Assembly (NCBI GenBank): GCA_029879245.1
Contig: JAOUQQ010000001.1
Span: 1-64,000, forward strand
DNA: 64,000 bases
Source: Chromatiales bacterium
GTDB taxonomy: Bacteria > Pseudomonadota > Gammaproteobacteria > Thiohalomonadales > Thiohalomonadaceae
Direction: 5' to 3'
Every line of letters starts with the position of its first letter. Position 1 is the stretch's first letter. Made by a program: the position numbers and the translations under genes. Below, one piece after another: positions 17,642-26,616 of the stretch. Below the pieces are notes generated by a model. It saw only the letters and a list, made by a program, of their open reading frames with translations, searched no databases and was not told the origin of the DNA.

Positions 17642-18229
17642 TTAGAAGCTAACCTTAACCGCCTTGCGTGCCTCTTTATCCTCAAGCTCCAGCATCTGCG
17701 CCTCTTTAAAACCGAAGTTATTGGCGACGAGCATATCGGGGAATGACTCACGCTTTGTGTTGTAGCTCATCACCGCATCGTTATAGGCCTGACGCGAAAA
17801 GGCGATACGATTCTCCGTGCTGGCCAGCTCCTCCTGCAACTGCATCATATTCTGATTGGCCTTAAGGTCAGGATAGGCCTCCGCCAGGGCAAAAAATTTA
17901 CCCATAGCAGAGCCAAGTACCGCCTCTGCACCGGCCAGGTCACGGATCGCAGCACCATCAATAGGATTTCCCTCTGCCTTACTGGCAGCACTTTGAGCGG
18001 CATTGCGTGCCGCGATCACGGCCTCCAGTGTCTCACGCTCGTGAGCCATATAGCCCTTGGCCGTCTCCACCAGGTTGGGAATGAGGTCATAGCGGCGTTG
18101 CAGCTGTACATCGATTTGCGAAAAGCCGTTTTCTACACGGTTACGCAGCGACACCAGCCCGTTGTAAATCACAATAAGATAAACCACCAGTACGGCGATC
18201 ACACCAAGAATAATCAAACCTTCAGACAT
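17642..18229 (-). CDS. lemA: LemA family membrane protein
   Basis: LemA proteins have one N-terminal membrane helix and an extended helical bundle outside; their molecular role is poorly defined. This 195-residue protein has the helix at about 4-23, then the family signature YNGLVSLRNRVENGFSQIDV and YNDAVMSYNTKRESFP near the C-terminus. The ATG at 18229 is chosen because GGAGAG lies 8 bp upstream and longer forms add a non-conserved tail before the membrane helix. It is followed at 11 bp by the M48 peptidase and is presumably co-transcribed with it. Confidence 0.9.
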   Translation of the reverse strand: MSEGLIILGVIAVLVVYLIVIYNGLVSLRNRVENGFSQIDVQLQRRYDLIPNLVETAKGYMAHERETLEAVIAARNAAQSAASKAEGNPIDGAAIRDLAGAEAVLGSAMGKFFALAEAYPDLKANQNMMQLQEELASTENRIAFSRQAYNDAVMSYNTKRESFPDMLVANNFGFKEAQMLELEDKEARKAVKVSF

Positions 18230-18434
18230 TATGGATACTCTCCCTGATTTGCTGACATTGCGGATAATCATCCTAACTGCAGATGGGTCAAAGAACAAAG
18301 GATTTACATGAAAGGTGGTGGGGTCCCTGATGTCTCTGGATGGGTTGAACGGAGATCTCTGTCTGTTTCTATTTGAATTATCCCGGAATCATTTAGGGCT
18401 AATTTTCCTGACATATCAAATCCGTGCTACTCCA

Positions 18435-18464
18435 GATAAAAAAGCCCCGCAATGCGGGGCTTTG
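18435..18464 (-). terminator. Rho-independent terminator of the qmoAB-hdrCB operon
   Basis: Read on the minus strand, AAAGCCCCGC-ATT-GCGGGGC is a perfect GC-rich hairpin followed by TTTTTTAT, about 40 bp after the hdrB stop. It can also act for the other strand. Confidence 0.85.
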
Positions 18465-18501
18465 AAGTTTTATTATTGGTGTGTTAACTACTTATTAGCG
18501 A

Positions 18502-19404
18502 TCACTTCGCCTTCTCTTCGAGCTTCTTGGCGCGGATGATCTGACCATCCAGTGCCGCCTCGGAGGCAGACTTGCCGTAGGCCAGGGCGATGAGCTGCGA
18601 GTAGTAGACTACCGGCATCTCGAACTTGGTCTTGAAGGTTTTGTTGATGTCGCGCTGGTAGGACTCAACGTTCATCTGGCAGAGCTGGCAGGGGGTGACG
18701 ATCATGTCGGCGCCGCCGTCGTAGGCGGCCTCGATGATATCCTTGACCAGGGCCTGGCCCTTCTGCGGCTCGGAGAACATCAGTGCGCCCGAGCAGCAGG
18801 AGACCTTCTTCTCGTAGCGATTGAGCGCCTCGGCGCCGCACGCCTCGATCATCTGATCCAGATACTGCGGATTCTCGAACGACTCACCGGCGATACCGAA
18901 AGGGCGGTTGGTCTGACAGCCGACGTAGCCGGCGATCTTTACACCCTCCAGCGGATTGGTGACCCCCTTGGCGATGGCATCGATACCGATGTCCTCCATC
19001 AGCACCTCAACCATGTGACGGGTCTTCGGCATCTGGTTCGGCTCGACCTTGAGGCCGATCTCACCGAGGGCGGCGTTGATCCCCTCACGTACGTGGGCGT
19101 TCTCGTTGACGCGGTCCTCCGCCTCGCGGGTGGCGATCCAGCAGGCGGCACAGGGGGCGACGATATCTTTATCGCCCTGCTGCTGTTTGGACAGCGCGAT
19201 ATTGCGTGCACTCAGTGAGAGGCGCGGGATCTCGCTACCGCCGGCATAACCGATAGAGGCGCCGCAGCAGTTCCAGTCGTCGATCTCGTTCAGTTGAATA
19301 TCCAGCGCATCGCACATGGCGTTGGCGGAACGCATAAAGTTATCCGCGGAGGCCTTGCTCTGTGAGGAGCAGCCGGGATAGAAGGAATACTCTTTCTTGG
19401 CCAT
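18502..19404 (-). CDS. hdrB: HdrB-like CCG-domain subunit of the Qmo complex
   Basis: HdrB-type proteins carry two cysteine-rich CCG domains that hold non-cubane [4Fe-4S] clusters. The 300-residue sequence shows both: YPGCSS near 10, WNCCGAS near 45 and CAAC near 84; then GYVGCQ near 158, SCCSGA near 198 and PCQLC in the last third. It is the last gene of qmoA-qmoB-hdrC-hdrB, 12 bp after hdrC. In bacteria whose Qmo lacks QmoC, HdrC and HdrB replace it, so the likely role is passing electrons between QmoAB/AprBA and another carrier. Cytoplasmic, no membrane segment. ATG with upstream GGAGAGAG. Confidence 0.88.
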   Translation of the reverse strand: MAKKEYSFYPGCSSQSKASADNFMRSANAMCDALDIQLNEIDDWNCCGASIGYAGGSEIPRLSLSARNIALSKQQQGDKDIVAPCAACWIATREAEDRVNENAHVREGINAALGEIGLKVEPNQMPKTRHMVEVLMEDIGIDAIAKGVTNPLEGVKIAGYVGCQTNRPFGIAGESFENPQYLDQMIEACGAEALNRYEKKVSCCSGALMFSEPQKGQALVKDIIEAAYDGGADMIVTPCQLCQMNVESYQRDINKTFKTKFEMPVVYYSQLIALAYGKSASEAALDGQIIRAKKLEEKAK

Positions 19405-19416
19405 TTAATCTCTCTC

Positions 19417-20043
19417 CTACTTGCCAAACTTGGCAACATGTTCAGCTTCGAACTCGGCAGCCTTCGCCAGCATCTTGGCGATGCCGGAACGGTCTTTACA
19501 CTTGTGACCACCGAAGTACTCCATCGGGTTCATGCGCTTGGTCTTCATCATCGCAAGACCGAGCTCCTTACCCGCCAGGGCATTCTTGATCCCCTGGACG
19601 AAACCGTTCATGAAGTAGAGACCGACGCCAATCTTCAACTCGTTAACACGGCCGTTCTCGACGATCGACTTCCAGAAGATGTCGCCGAACTTGACGGTGG
19701 GCTGCTCCTTGGGGGCCAGGCCCATGCGCTTACCGTAGCTGGCAAGGCCGTGCATGATATGGGTGATCGGCAGTCCGCGCGGGCAGCGGGCAATACAGTT
19801 ATAGCAGGAGGTACACATCCACATCGAGCTGCTGCTCAGGACTTCATCACGCTTGTTGGCGCGAATCATCATGAACAGCTCCTGCGGTGGGTGGTCCCAG
19901 TTGTTCTCCATCGGGCAGGAGCCGGAACAGACGCCACACTGCATACACATCTTGACCCAATGACCTTCCTCGACGTTGGCCTCGACCTCCTGGAGGAAGT
20001 TGCTGCGATATTTTTCGATCATCGCCTGATTCATCTCGCTCAT
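19417..20043 (-). CDS. hdrC: HdrC-like ferredoxin-type subunit of the Qmo complex
   Basis: 208-residue iron-sulfur protein with two complete [4Fe-4S] motifs, CMQCGVCSGSCP near residues 33-44 and CTSCYNCIARCP near 77-88, the pattern of HdrC. HdrC wires the flavoprotein subunits to the CCG-domain HdrB. It is soluble, unlike QmoC, which fuses an HdrC-like domain to a membrane cytochrome b; no such membrane anchor exists here. It lies 12 bp downstream of qmoB and is followed at 12 bp by hdrB. ATG at 20043, with GGAGAC upstream. Confidence 0.9.
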   Translation of the reverse strand: MSEMNQAMIEKYRSNFLQEVEANVEEGHWVKMCMQCGVCSGSCPMENNWDHPPQELFMMIRANKRDEVLSSSSMWMCTSCYNCIARCPRGLPITHIMHGLASYGKRMGLAPKEQPTVKFGDIFWKSIVENGRVNELKIGVGLYFMNGFVQGIKNALAGKELGLAMMKTKRMNPMEYFGGHKCKDRSGIAKMLAKAAEFEAEHVAKFGK

Positions 20044-20055
20044 GGTGATGTCTCC

Positions 20056-22287
20056 TTAGAACTTGAATGGGCTCATGCCGATTTCGCCGATGGTCTTCTC
20101 CATATCGTTGATGATCTGGGGAATCTTATCGACATCGGTGATGGCAACTTCGTAGGTCCCTACACGCTCTTTCTCGAGGTTGAGGGTCTTCAGGGTTTCG
20201 TCAACCTTGCTCATACGGATATGGGCCATCTCGGAACCTTTGACGAAGTGACACTGGTAGTTGTCACCCTTCTGACAGCCGAGCAGGATGATACCGTCGT
20301 AGCCGCTGTTGAGGGCATCGGTGATCCAGATGACGTTGACCGAGCCGAGGCAGCGTACCGGTACCACGCGGGCAAAGGCCGAGTACTCGGTGCGATTCAT
20401 ACCGGCCATGTCGAGCGCCGGGTAGGCATCGTTCTCGCAGGCCAGTACCAGGATACGCGGCTTCTCGTCGAACTCATCCGGGATGTCGACCGCCTTCAGC
20501 TGCTGTCCGACGGTGTCGATGGAGTAGTTCTCGAAGGAGATGACGCGCACCGGGCAGGCACCCATACAGGTACCGCAGCGGCGGCAGCGACCCTCGTTGT
20601 ACTGCGGGTAGCCCTGCTCGTCCTCGTTGATCGCGCCGAAGGGGCACTCCACGGTGCAACGCTTGCACTGGGTACAGCCATCCTTGCGGAAGCTGGGGAA
20701 GGAGAGGTCACCGGAGCGCGGGTGGGCGGCACGGCCGAGGGCCGAGTTCTCACACGCCTGGATCGCCTTGAGGACTGCACCGGTGGCATCCTCGACCGCC
20801 TGCTGGTCGTCCATTGGACGACGTACGGGGCCCGCGGCATAAATGCCGGTACGACGGGTCTCGTAGGGGAAGCAGATGAAGTGGCTGTCGTTAAAGCCGT
20901 GCTTCAGGTGCGGCAGGTCAGTGCCCTGGCGGTAGTTGAGGTTGAGGATCGGCTGGGGCTGAACCTCCAGCTCCGCCTCAATCTTGGCCACCAGCGCATC
21001 ATCCTTATCCTCTTTTGCCTGAGCCAGCTCAATGGGCAGGTAGGGGTTGGGACCGGAGTTGGGGATCTGTCCGGTGGCCAGTACCACGATGTCGGCCTTG
21101 ATGGTGCTCTCTTCGGCCAGGATCTTGTCGGTGTAGCCTACCTCAAGGGCGCCACCGGCGGCCTTGACGCTGGCCACCTCGCCCTTGGAGAAGGCTACAC
21201 CCGCCTCCTGACCGGAGCGGTAGAAATCCTCGCCGGTGGCACCGGGGGTGCGCAGGTCGTCGAAGATGACGGTGGCGTCGCCGCCGGCCGCCTTCACGTA
21301 GTGGGCCTGCTTGATCGAGGTCATGCAGCAGTGGCCGGAGCAGTAGGGCAGATGGCCGGGCTTCTCGCTGCGCTGACCGGCGCACTGGACGAAGACCACG
21401 TTCCTGGCATCGGAGCCGTCGGACTTCTTGATCGCGCCGTTGTTGGCCTTGACCATCGCCTCGAACTGGCCCTGGTCCATCACGTCCGGGTTCTCCGGGG
21501 AGAACTCGGGCAGGTTGGCCATGTCGTAGGGCTTGGAGCCGGTAGCCTGGACGATGGCACCGACGGTGAGGCTCTTGCCATCACTCAGCTCCACGCTGAA
21601 GCGGCCCGGGGCACCATCGGTCTTGGTAATGGTGGTATTGAGGTGGACGGTGATCCTGGCGTTGTCGTTGACCGCGGCGATCAGCTGATCGATGTCGTTA
21701 TCGACCGGGCCCTGCAGGCCGTTCTTGTGCGGAATACGCTTGTATTCGCGGGCGCTGCTGCCGCCCAGCTCGCCGCTGGCGTTGACCAGCTCGACACTGT
21801 ATCCGGTCTTGGCGCCCTCGATGGTGGCGGTAAGGCCCGCCAGGCCGCCACCGACCACCAGCAGCGAGCGGGTCAGCCCCTGTTCGCCGGAGGACGCCGG
21901 GACCTTGGAGAACTTCGCCTCGGCACAGCCCATCCGCACATAGTCGTCGGCCATCTCCTGGGTGGTCTCACGCGCCTCATCGGTGTCGGGACGGACCCAG
22001 ATGACACCCTCGCGGATGTTGGTGCGATTGATGTGCACGCCCTCGAAGCTGAAGGCCTCGGTCTTGGCACGACGCGAGCAGCCGACCACCACCACGTGGG
22101 TCACACCCTCGTTGGTAATGTCATCCTGGATCATCTTCACGCCCTCGGCGTTACAGAGCATCTCATGGTCTTTACCGATGGCCGCCTTGCCGTCGCGCTT
22201 GGCGGTGTTGACGAGCTGACCGACATCGAGGCGATCCTCGATACCGCAGCCCTTACAGATGTAAGCTCCGATCTTCATGTCAGCCAC
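20056..22287 (-). CDS. qmoB: QmoB, HdrA-like flavoprotein with MvhD-type C-terminus
   Basis: QmoB is the large flavin and Fe-S subunit of the quinone-interacting oxidoreductase that partners APS reductase. The 743-residue protein shows an N-terminal HdrA-like region (ICKGCGIEDRLDVGQL), a Rossmann FAD motif (VVGGGLAGLTATIEGA) near 140, and twin [4Fe-4S] motifs CTQCKRCTVECP and CRRCGTCMGACP at about 538-585. It ends in an MvhD/FrhD-like domain from about 610 that holds GCQKGDNYQCHF. It starts at GTG 22287, with GGAGG 8 bp upstream; an ATG three codons later is poorly spaced. In sulfur oxidisers it is thought to accept electrons from AprBA. Confidence 0.92.
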   Translation of the reverse strand: MADMKIGAYICKGCGIEDRLDVGQLVNTAKRDGKAAIGKDHEMLCNAEGVKMIQDDITNEGVTHVVVVGCSRRAKTEAFSFEGVHINRTNIREGVIWVRPDTDEARETTQEMADDYVRMGCAEAKFSKVPASSGEQGLTRSLLVVGGGLAGLTATIEGAKTGYSVELVNASGELGGSSAREYKRIPHKNGLQGPVDNDIDQLIAAVNDNARITVHLNTTITKTDGAPGRFSVELSDGKSLTVGAIVQATGSKPYDMANLPEFSPENPDVMDQGQFEAMVKANNGAIKKSDGSDARNVVFVQCAGQRSEKPGHLPYCSGHCCMTSIKQAHYVKAAGGDATVIFDDLRTPGATGEDFYRSGQEAGVAFSKGEVASVKAAGGALEVGYTDKILAEESTIKADIVVLATGQIPNSGPNPYLPIELAQAKEDKDDALVAKIEAELEVQPQPILNLNYRQGTDLPHLKHGFNDSHFICFPYETRRTGIYAAGPVRRPMDDQQAVEDATGAVLKAIQACENSALGRAAHPRSGDLSFPSFRKDGCTQCKRCTVECPFGAINEDEQGYPQYNEGRCRRCGTCMGACPVRVISFENYSIDTVGQQLKAVDIPDEFDEKPRILVLACENDAYPALDMAGMNRTEYSAFARVVPVRCLGSVNVIWITDALNSGYDGIILLGCQKGDNYQCHFVKGSEMAHIRMSKVDETLKTLNLEKERVGTYEVAITDVDKIPQIINDMEKTIGEIGMSPFKF

Positions 22288-22290
22288 GTC

Positions 22291-23571
22291 TTAACCCTCC
22301 GTTCCTGCAACCTGGTTGACCACCTGGATGGCACGCAGTGCCGCGGCGGTCGCATTCTGTGCCGCACGGTTTACGTCCAGCGCATCGGACGAGCAGCCGG
22401 CACCGAAGATACCGCCGTTGGACTCATCCAGATCGATGAAGCCGTGCTCGTTGATCACGGTACCCTCGGGGAAAATACCGGTGGGGACGGTGGATTGCAT
22501 ACCGGTGGCGAGGACCACCAGGTCGTGCTCGTTGGCGTAGCGGTTGTAACCCTCGGTGTCGACGCCGCGCAGTACCACGTTGCCGTCACTGCCGCCGACG
22601 ATGTTGGCCACCTTGGACTTGACGAAGGAGACGTTGGGGTCCTGCTTCACGCGCTGGTGGAAGTCGTCGATACGATCGATGGCGCGGATGTCGATGTAGT
22701 AGATGGTCGACTTGCACTCATCACCCAGTTGCTCGGCCACGTAGGTGGTCTGCTTCAGGGAGGCCATGCAGCAGATGCGCGAGCAGTGCTTGAGGTGGTT
22801 GCGGTCACGCGAACCGGCGCACTGGATAAAGGCGATGTTCTTCGGCGTGGTGCCGTCGGCGCGCTGGATCTTGCCACCGGTCGGCCCCTTGGGGTCCATC
22901 ATGCGCTCGAACTCGACGTTGGTGATGACGTTGTCGTAGCGGTCGTAACCGTAGGGCTGAATCTTCGCCGCATCGTAGGGCTTCCAGCCGGTGGCCCAGA
23001 TCACGGAGCCGACGGTGACGGAGAGGTTCTCCTCCTGCATCTCGAGGTCGACCGCGCCGACCTTGCACGCCGCCTTTGCCTTGTCGGCGTCGGCGGTGCC
23101 GATGATGCTGGGGTCGATCACATAGCGCTGCGGGTAGGCCATGTTGTGGGGCAGGTAGGCCGCCTTGGTCTTCTTCATATTGTAGTTGTGGGCGTCATCC
23201 ACCTCGGCCTCGACGGCGTTGGCGCAGTCGCCACAGGCGGTGCAGTTCTCGTTGACGTAGCGCGGGGCAACCTTCAGGTCGACGGAGTAGTTACCCGCCT
23301 CACCGCTGATCCCGGCCACCTCGGTCATGGTCATCAGGCGGATATTCTTGTTCGCCTTCAGACGACGGTACTGGATCTCCAGGCCACAGGTGGGGAAGCA
23401 GAGCTTCGGAAAGTATTTATACAGCTGGCCAACACGGCCGCCGACGGTGGGGGCTTTTTCGATCAGCAGGACCTGCTTACCGCACTCGGCTGCTTCCAGC
23501 GCTGCGGTGAGGCCGCTGATACCGCCACCTACGACCATAATGGTCTCGTTGGTTGCGACTACCTCAGACAT
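22291..23571 (-). CDS. qmoA: QmoA, HdrA-like FAD subunit of the quinone-interacting oxidoreductase
   Basis: First gene of the operon, 426 residues. The N-terminal dinucleotide fold VVGGGISGLTAALEAAECG (about 13-31) binds FAD. The CFPTCGLE segment and CTACGDC near 115 give Fe-S cysteines typical of QmoA/HdrA. A second flavin-associated motif, VVLATGMQSTVP, lies near 350. Start ATG 23571 has a strong GGAGGTAATCA leader. Its stop is 3 bp from the qmoB GTG. Together with AprBA the complex reversibly couples sulfite/APS chemistry to the electron-transport chain; in this sulfur-oxidising context the inferred direction is oxidative. Confidence 0.93.
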   Translation of the reverse strand: MSEVVATNETIMVVGGGISGLTAALEAAECGKQVLLIEKAPTVGGRVGQLYKYFPKLCFPTCGLEIQYRRLKANKNIRLMTMTEVAGISGEAGNYSVDLKVAPRYVNENCTACGDCANAVEAEVDDAHNYNMKKTKAAYLPHNMAYPQRYVIDPSIIGTADADKAKAACKVGAVDLEMQEENLSVTVGSVIWATGWKPYDAAKIQPYGYDRYDNVITNVEFERMMDPKGPTGGKIQRADGTTPKNIAFIQCAGSRDRNHLKHCSRICCMASLKQTTYVAEQLGDECKSTIYYIDIRAIDRIDDFHQRVKQDPNVSFVKSKVANIVGGSDGNVVLRGVDTEGYNRYANEHDLVVLATGMQSTVPTGIFPEGTVINEHGFIDLDESNGGIFGAGCSSDALDVNRAAQNATAAALRAIQVVNQVAGTEG

Positions 23572-23616
23572 TGATTACCTCCATCAAGGTCAATCTCTCT
23601 TTATAAAACCTTACTT

Positions 23617-23664
23617 GAAATCCGTGATAACGGCTTGATTTCGCACTGTTTTACTACGGATTTC
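23617..23664. promoter_or_regulatory. GATTTC repeat array in the qmo / cbbQ divergent control region
   Basis: GAAATCCGT at 23617-23625 and its exact complement ACGGATTTC at 23656-23664 form a 9-bp inverted repeat. Between them lies a further GATTTCGC at 23637-23644, repeated as GATTTCGC at 23659-23666. The three GATTTC cores are spaced about 20 and 22 bp apart, close to two helical turns each. The array sits 45-95 bp before the qmoA start and about 190-240 bp before cbbQ. A regulator-binding role is inferred. Confidence 0.45.
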
Positions 23665-23856
23665 GCGCTAATCTAAAATTTAGAGGGCACACGATACCCG
23701 CATCGGAGCAGAAAGCCCACCATAACCAGCATCGAATTTTCCAATGCGCAAATAGATTGTTTATATGTTTTTATTTTGATCCTCGATTTGCTATCCGAGA
23801 GGATAATAGTTAACTTTTTTACTAAGAAATCACCGTTACCGACGAGAGCCACCAAC

Positions 23857-24669
23857 GTGCAAGCGACTCCCCTGCAAACTGAAGAGAATTTCATCCTCAA
23901 TGAGCCCTACTATGAGCCGGTGGGCAATGAGGTCACTATCTTTGAGGCCGCCTACAATAACGGCCTTCCCGTATTGATTAAAGGCCCGACCGGCTGCGGC
24001 AAGAGCCGCTTCATGGAGTACATGGCATGGCGTCTGAAGCGCCCCCTGGTGACCGTCTCCTGCCACGACGACCTCACCGCCTCCGACCTGGTGGGACGCT
24101 TCCTCATCAAGGGGGGCGAGACCTCCTGGGTCGACGGCCCCCTGGCCGCCGCGGTACGGGCCGGGGCCATCTGCTACCTGGATGAGATCGTCGAGGCGCG
24201 CAAGGACACCATGGTGGTGATCCACCCGCTGGCCGACGATAGGCGCGTGCTGCCGATGGAGAAGCGCGGCGAGCTGCTGCGTGCCGGACCCGAGTTCTGC
24301 CTAGCCATCTCCTATAACCCCGGCTATCAAAGTGTTTTGAAGGACCTCAAGCAGAGCACCCGTCAACGCTTCGTCGCCCTGGAGTTCGACTACCCGGAGG
24401 CGGGGCTGGAGCAGCGCATCATCGAAAAGGAGAGCGGCGTCGATAGCGCAATGGCGGAAAAGCTGGTGAAGTTCGCCGCGATGACCCGCAACCTCAAGGG
24501 GAGCGGCCTTGAGGAGGGGGCCTCCACCCGCCTGCTGGTGCACGCCGCCAAATTGATCGCCTCAAACATCTCACCGGTCGAGGCGTGTGAAAGTGCCATC
24601 GCCCAGGCGCTGTGTGACGACCCTGAGATGCTTAGCGCCATCAATGAGCTCTCTGCCTCGCTGTTTTAA
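23857..24669 (+). CDS. cbbQ: CbbQ/NorQ-type AAA+ (MoxR) ATPase
   Basis: CbbQ is an AAA+ ATPase that, with the VWA protein CbbO, remodels RuBisCO to eject inhibitory sugar phosphates; NorQ is the nitric-oxide reductase counterpart. The 270-residue form from GTG 23857 matches CbbQ length; a TTG 81 bp upstream would add an unrelated tail. After the family N-terminus ([11 protein letters not shown]) come Walker A GPTGCGKS (about 43-50), Walker [13 protein letters not shown] (from about 105) and the sensor region AISYNPGYQ. It lies 6 bp before the cbbO-like gene and is divergent from qmoA. CbbQ versus NorQ cannot be settled from sequence alone; no RuBisCO or nor gene is in the window. Confidence 0.85.
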   Translation: MQATPLQTEENFILNEPYYEPVGNEVTIFEAAYNNGLPVLIKGPTGCGKSRFMEYMAWRLKRPLVTVSCHDDLTASDLVGRFLIKGGETSWVDGPLAAAVRAGAICYLDEIVEARKDTMVVIHPLADDRRVLPMEKRGELLRAGPEFCLAISYNPGYQSVLKDLKQSTRQRFVALEFDYPEAGLEQRIIEKESGVDSAMAEKLVKFAAMTRNLKGSGLEEGASTRLLVHAAKLIASNISPVEACESAIAQALCDDPEMLSAINELSASLF

Positions 24670-24675
24670 CCCGCA

Positions 24676-26616
24676 ATGTCTGACCGCAACGAGATCATCG
24701 CCAGACTCGATCAGTGGCTTGAGGTGGAGTACACCTTTCTCGACAGCGCAGCCCTGACCGATAAACTGCTCGCCCGACCGCCAGAGGAGCAGCGACTACT
24801 GCTCGACTGGACTCGGCGTATCGCCTCCACCCAGATCCCCCTCGCCTATGAGTTCACCACCAGCGTGATGACACAGATGGAGGTGGTTGATGGCGAACTG
24901 ATCGAATCGTGGGCGCTTAACGCGATGGACGCCTATGACCGCTCCGGTCTGCAGGCGGCGATGACGCTGGTACGCGATGTGGATCGCTTTCATCACTACC
25001 GTCGCGAGCGGGAATATGGTGTCTGGCTGGGGGAGAGGCAATCGGTGCTGCGCCACTTCGTTCACGGCCTGGCCGGGCGCAAACTGGATATCGAAGAGTG
25101 TGAAGGCGCCCCCTGGTGCGACGGCGAGACCATCTTCCTGCCCGCTGTGGTGATAGCCTTTGAGGACAGGGAGAAAAACTTCCAGCTCTATAAGGTGATG
25201 GTGGCGTTGCTGTGGGCGCAGGTGCGCTTTGGCGGCCTGCGATGTGATCTCGAATCGCTGAAGCTGGAAACATTCTGCACTCAGGAACGCATAAGGCTTG
25301 AGGCCCACATCGCCGAGGAACTGCCGGGGCTTTACCGCCACATGGTAGCGCTTAAAGGAGACGGCAGTACCCCGCCCTACCAGTTCACCATCCACCCCGA
25401 TGCCGTCGCGGAAAAAACGACGCGGCGACTCGAACGGGAGAAGGCACGCTTTAAGGTGGCGTTGAATGAGCTGTTACCGGGAAAAACGAATGAGGAGAAA
25501 CGGCGCAACGCCGCGCGCCTGTCGCACGAACAGTCGCAAGCCCTCAACCTCGAACTGCAACTGGACGGCAAACCGCTATCGCCGCCCGAGGGTATGAAAC
25601 AGCTCGCCAGCTCCATCCTCATCGACTTCGGCGAGATCCCCCCCGACTATCTGGTGCCCGCCGGGGCGGGTGACTATGACCCAAAGCTGCTGGGCGAACT
25701 GGAGCAGGACCCGGACGCGGTGTGGCAGGGAACCTACCACGAGGAGGGGGCCACCCTCTATGATGAGTGGGATCACGGCCGCCAACACTATCGCAAGGGG
25801 TGGTGCGCGGTGAGGGAAAAGCCGGTAGCCGAGGTTAAAGACGATTTTGTTGACCGGACGCGTGCAAAATATCACGCCCAGATCAAACAGCTGCGCAAGA
25901 GTTTTGAGGCGATGCGCGACGAGGACAGACTGCTCAAGCGCCAGTCCGACGGCGACGAGGTGGACCTCGACGCCCTGGTCGAGGCACTGGCCGACTCTCA
26001 GGATGGTAGCGAAATGTCATCCAGATTATTCACCCGCATGCACCGCTCAGATCGCAATATCGCCGTGCTCTTTATGGTCGACATGAGCGGCTCCACCAAA
26101 GGGTGGATCAACGAAGCGGAAAAGGAGTCGCTGGTACTGCTGTGCGAGGCGCTCGAATCGCTTGGTGATCGCTACGCCATCTACGGATTTTCCGGCATGA
26201 GTCGCAAGCGTTGCGAAATTTATACGGTAAAGACGTTTGATGAGGGATACAACGAAGCGGTAAGAAACCGCATCAGCGGTATCGAGGCGAAGGATTACAC
26301 CCGCATGGGTTTTGCCATTCGTCATCTAAGCAAGATATTGAATGAGACCGAGGCGAAGACTCGGCTGCTGGTCACCCTCTCGGATGGCAAACCCGACGAC
26401 TACTCCGACTACAAGGGGGAGTACGGCATTGAAGATACCCGCCGCGCCCTGATTGAGGCACGACGTAGCGGCATTCACCCTTACTGCATCACCATTGACG
26501 AGACGGCACGCGACTACCTGCCGCAGATGTATGGCCCGGCCGCCTATACCGTGGTGGAGAAGGTATATGAATTACCGCAGAGGGTGGCCGATATCTATCG
26601 CAAACTGACCCACTAG
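24676..26616 (+). CDS. cbbO: CbbO/NorD-type von Willebrand factor A protein
   Basis: Partner of the preceding MoxR ATPase. The 646-residue protein has a long helical N-terminal region and a C-terminal VWA domain (about 465-640) with a complete MIDAS: DMSGST near 470, the threonine of KDYTRMG and the aspartate of LVTLSDGKPDD. In CbbO the MIDAS docks the activase onto its substrate protein. It is shorter than many CbbO proteins (about 770). ATG at 24676 with no good Shine-Dalgarno, so translation is probably coupled to cbbQ. It converges with the hypothetical gene at 26613, overlapping by 4 bp. Confidence 0.85.
   Translation: MSDRNEIIARLDQWLEVEYTFLDSAALTDKLLARPPEEQRLLLDWTRRIASTQIPLAYEFTTSVMTQMEVVDGELIESWALNAMDAYDRSGLQAAMTLVRDVDRFHHYRREREYGVWLGERQSVLRHFVHGLAGRKLDIEECEGAPWCDGETIFLPAVVIAFEDREKNFQLYKVMVALLWAQVRFGGLRCDLESLKLETFCTQERIRLEAHIAEELPGLYRHMVALKGDGSTPPYQFTIHPDAVAEKTTRRLEREKARFKVALNELLPGKTNEEKRRNAARLSHEQSQALNLELQLDGKPLSPPEGMKQLASSILIDFGEIPPDYLVPAGAGDYDPKLLGELEQDPDAVWQGTYHEEGATLYDEWDHGRQHYRKGWCAVREKPVAEVKDDFVDRTRAKYHAQIKQLRKSFEAMRDEDRLLKRQSDGDEVDLDALVEALADSQDGSEMSSRLFTRMHRSDRNIAVLFMVDMSGSTKGWINEAEKESLVLLCEALESLGDRYAIYGFSGMSRKRCEIYTVKTFDEGYNEAVRNRISGIEAKDYTRMGFAIRHLSKILNETEAKTRLLVTLSDGKPDDYSDYKGEYGIEDTRRALIEARRSGIHPYCITIDETARDYLPQMYGPAAYTVVEKVYELPQRVADIYRKLTH

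Noticed and set aside
18299-18501. Possible short gene between lemA and the hdrB terminator
   Set aside because: The only frame (74 codons from 18315) runs through the terminator hairpin into hdrB antisense and has no family resemblance.
19438-23574. A 1378-codon open frame on the plus strand, antisense to qmoA, qmoB and hdrC
   Set aside because: It exactly shadows three well-supported minus-strand genes, has no ribosome-binding site or recognisable domain and a composition typical of antisense frames (Val/Gly/Asp/His/Leu-rich). It arises from strong codon bias in the sulfur genes.
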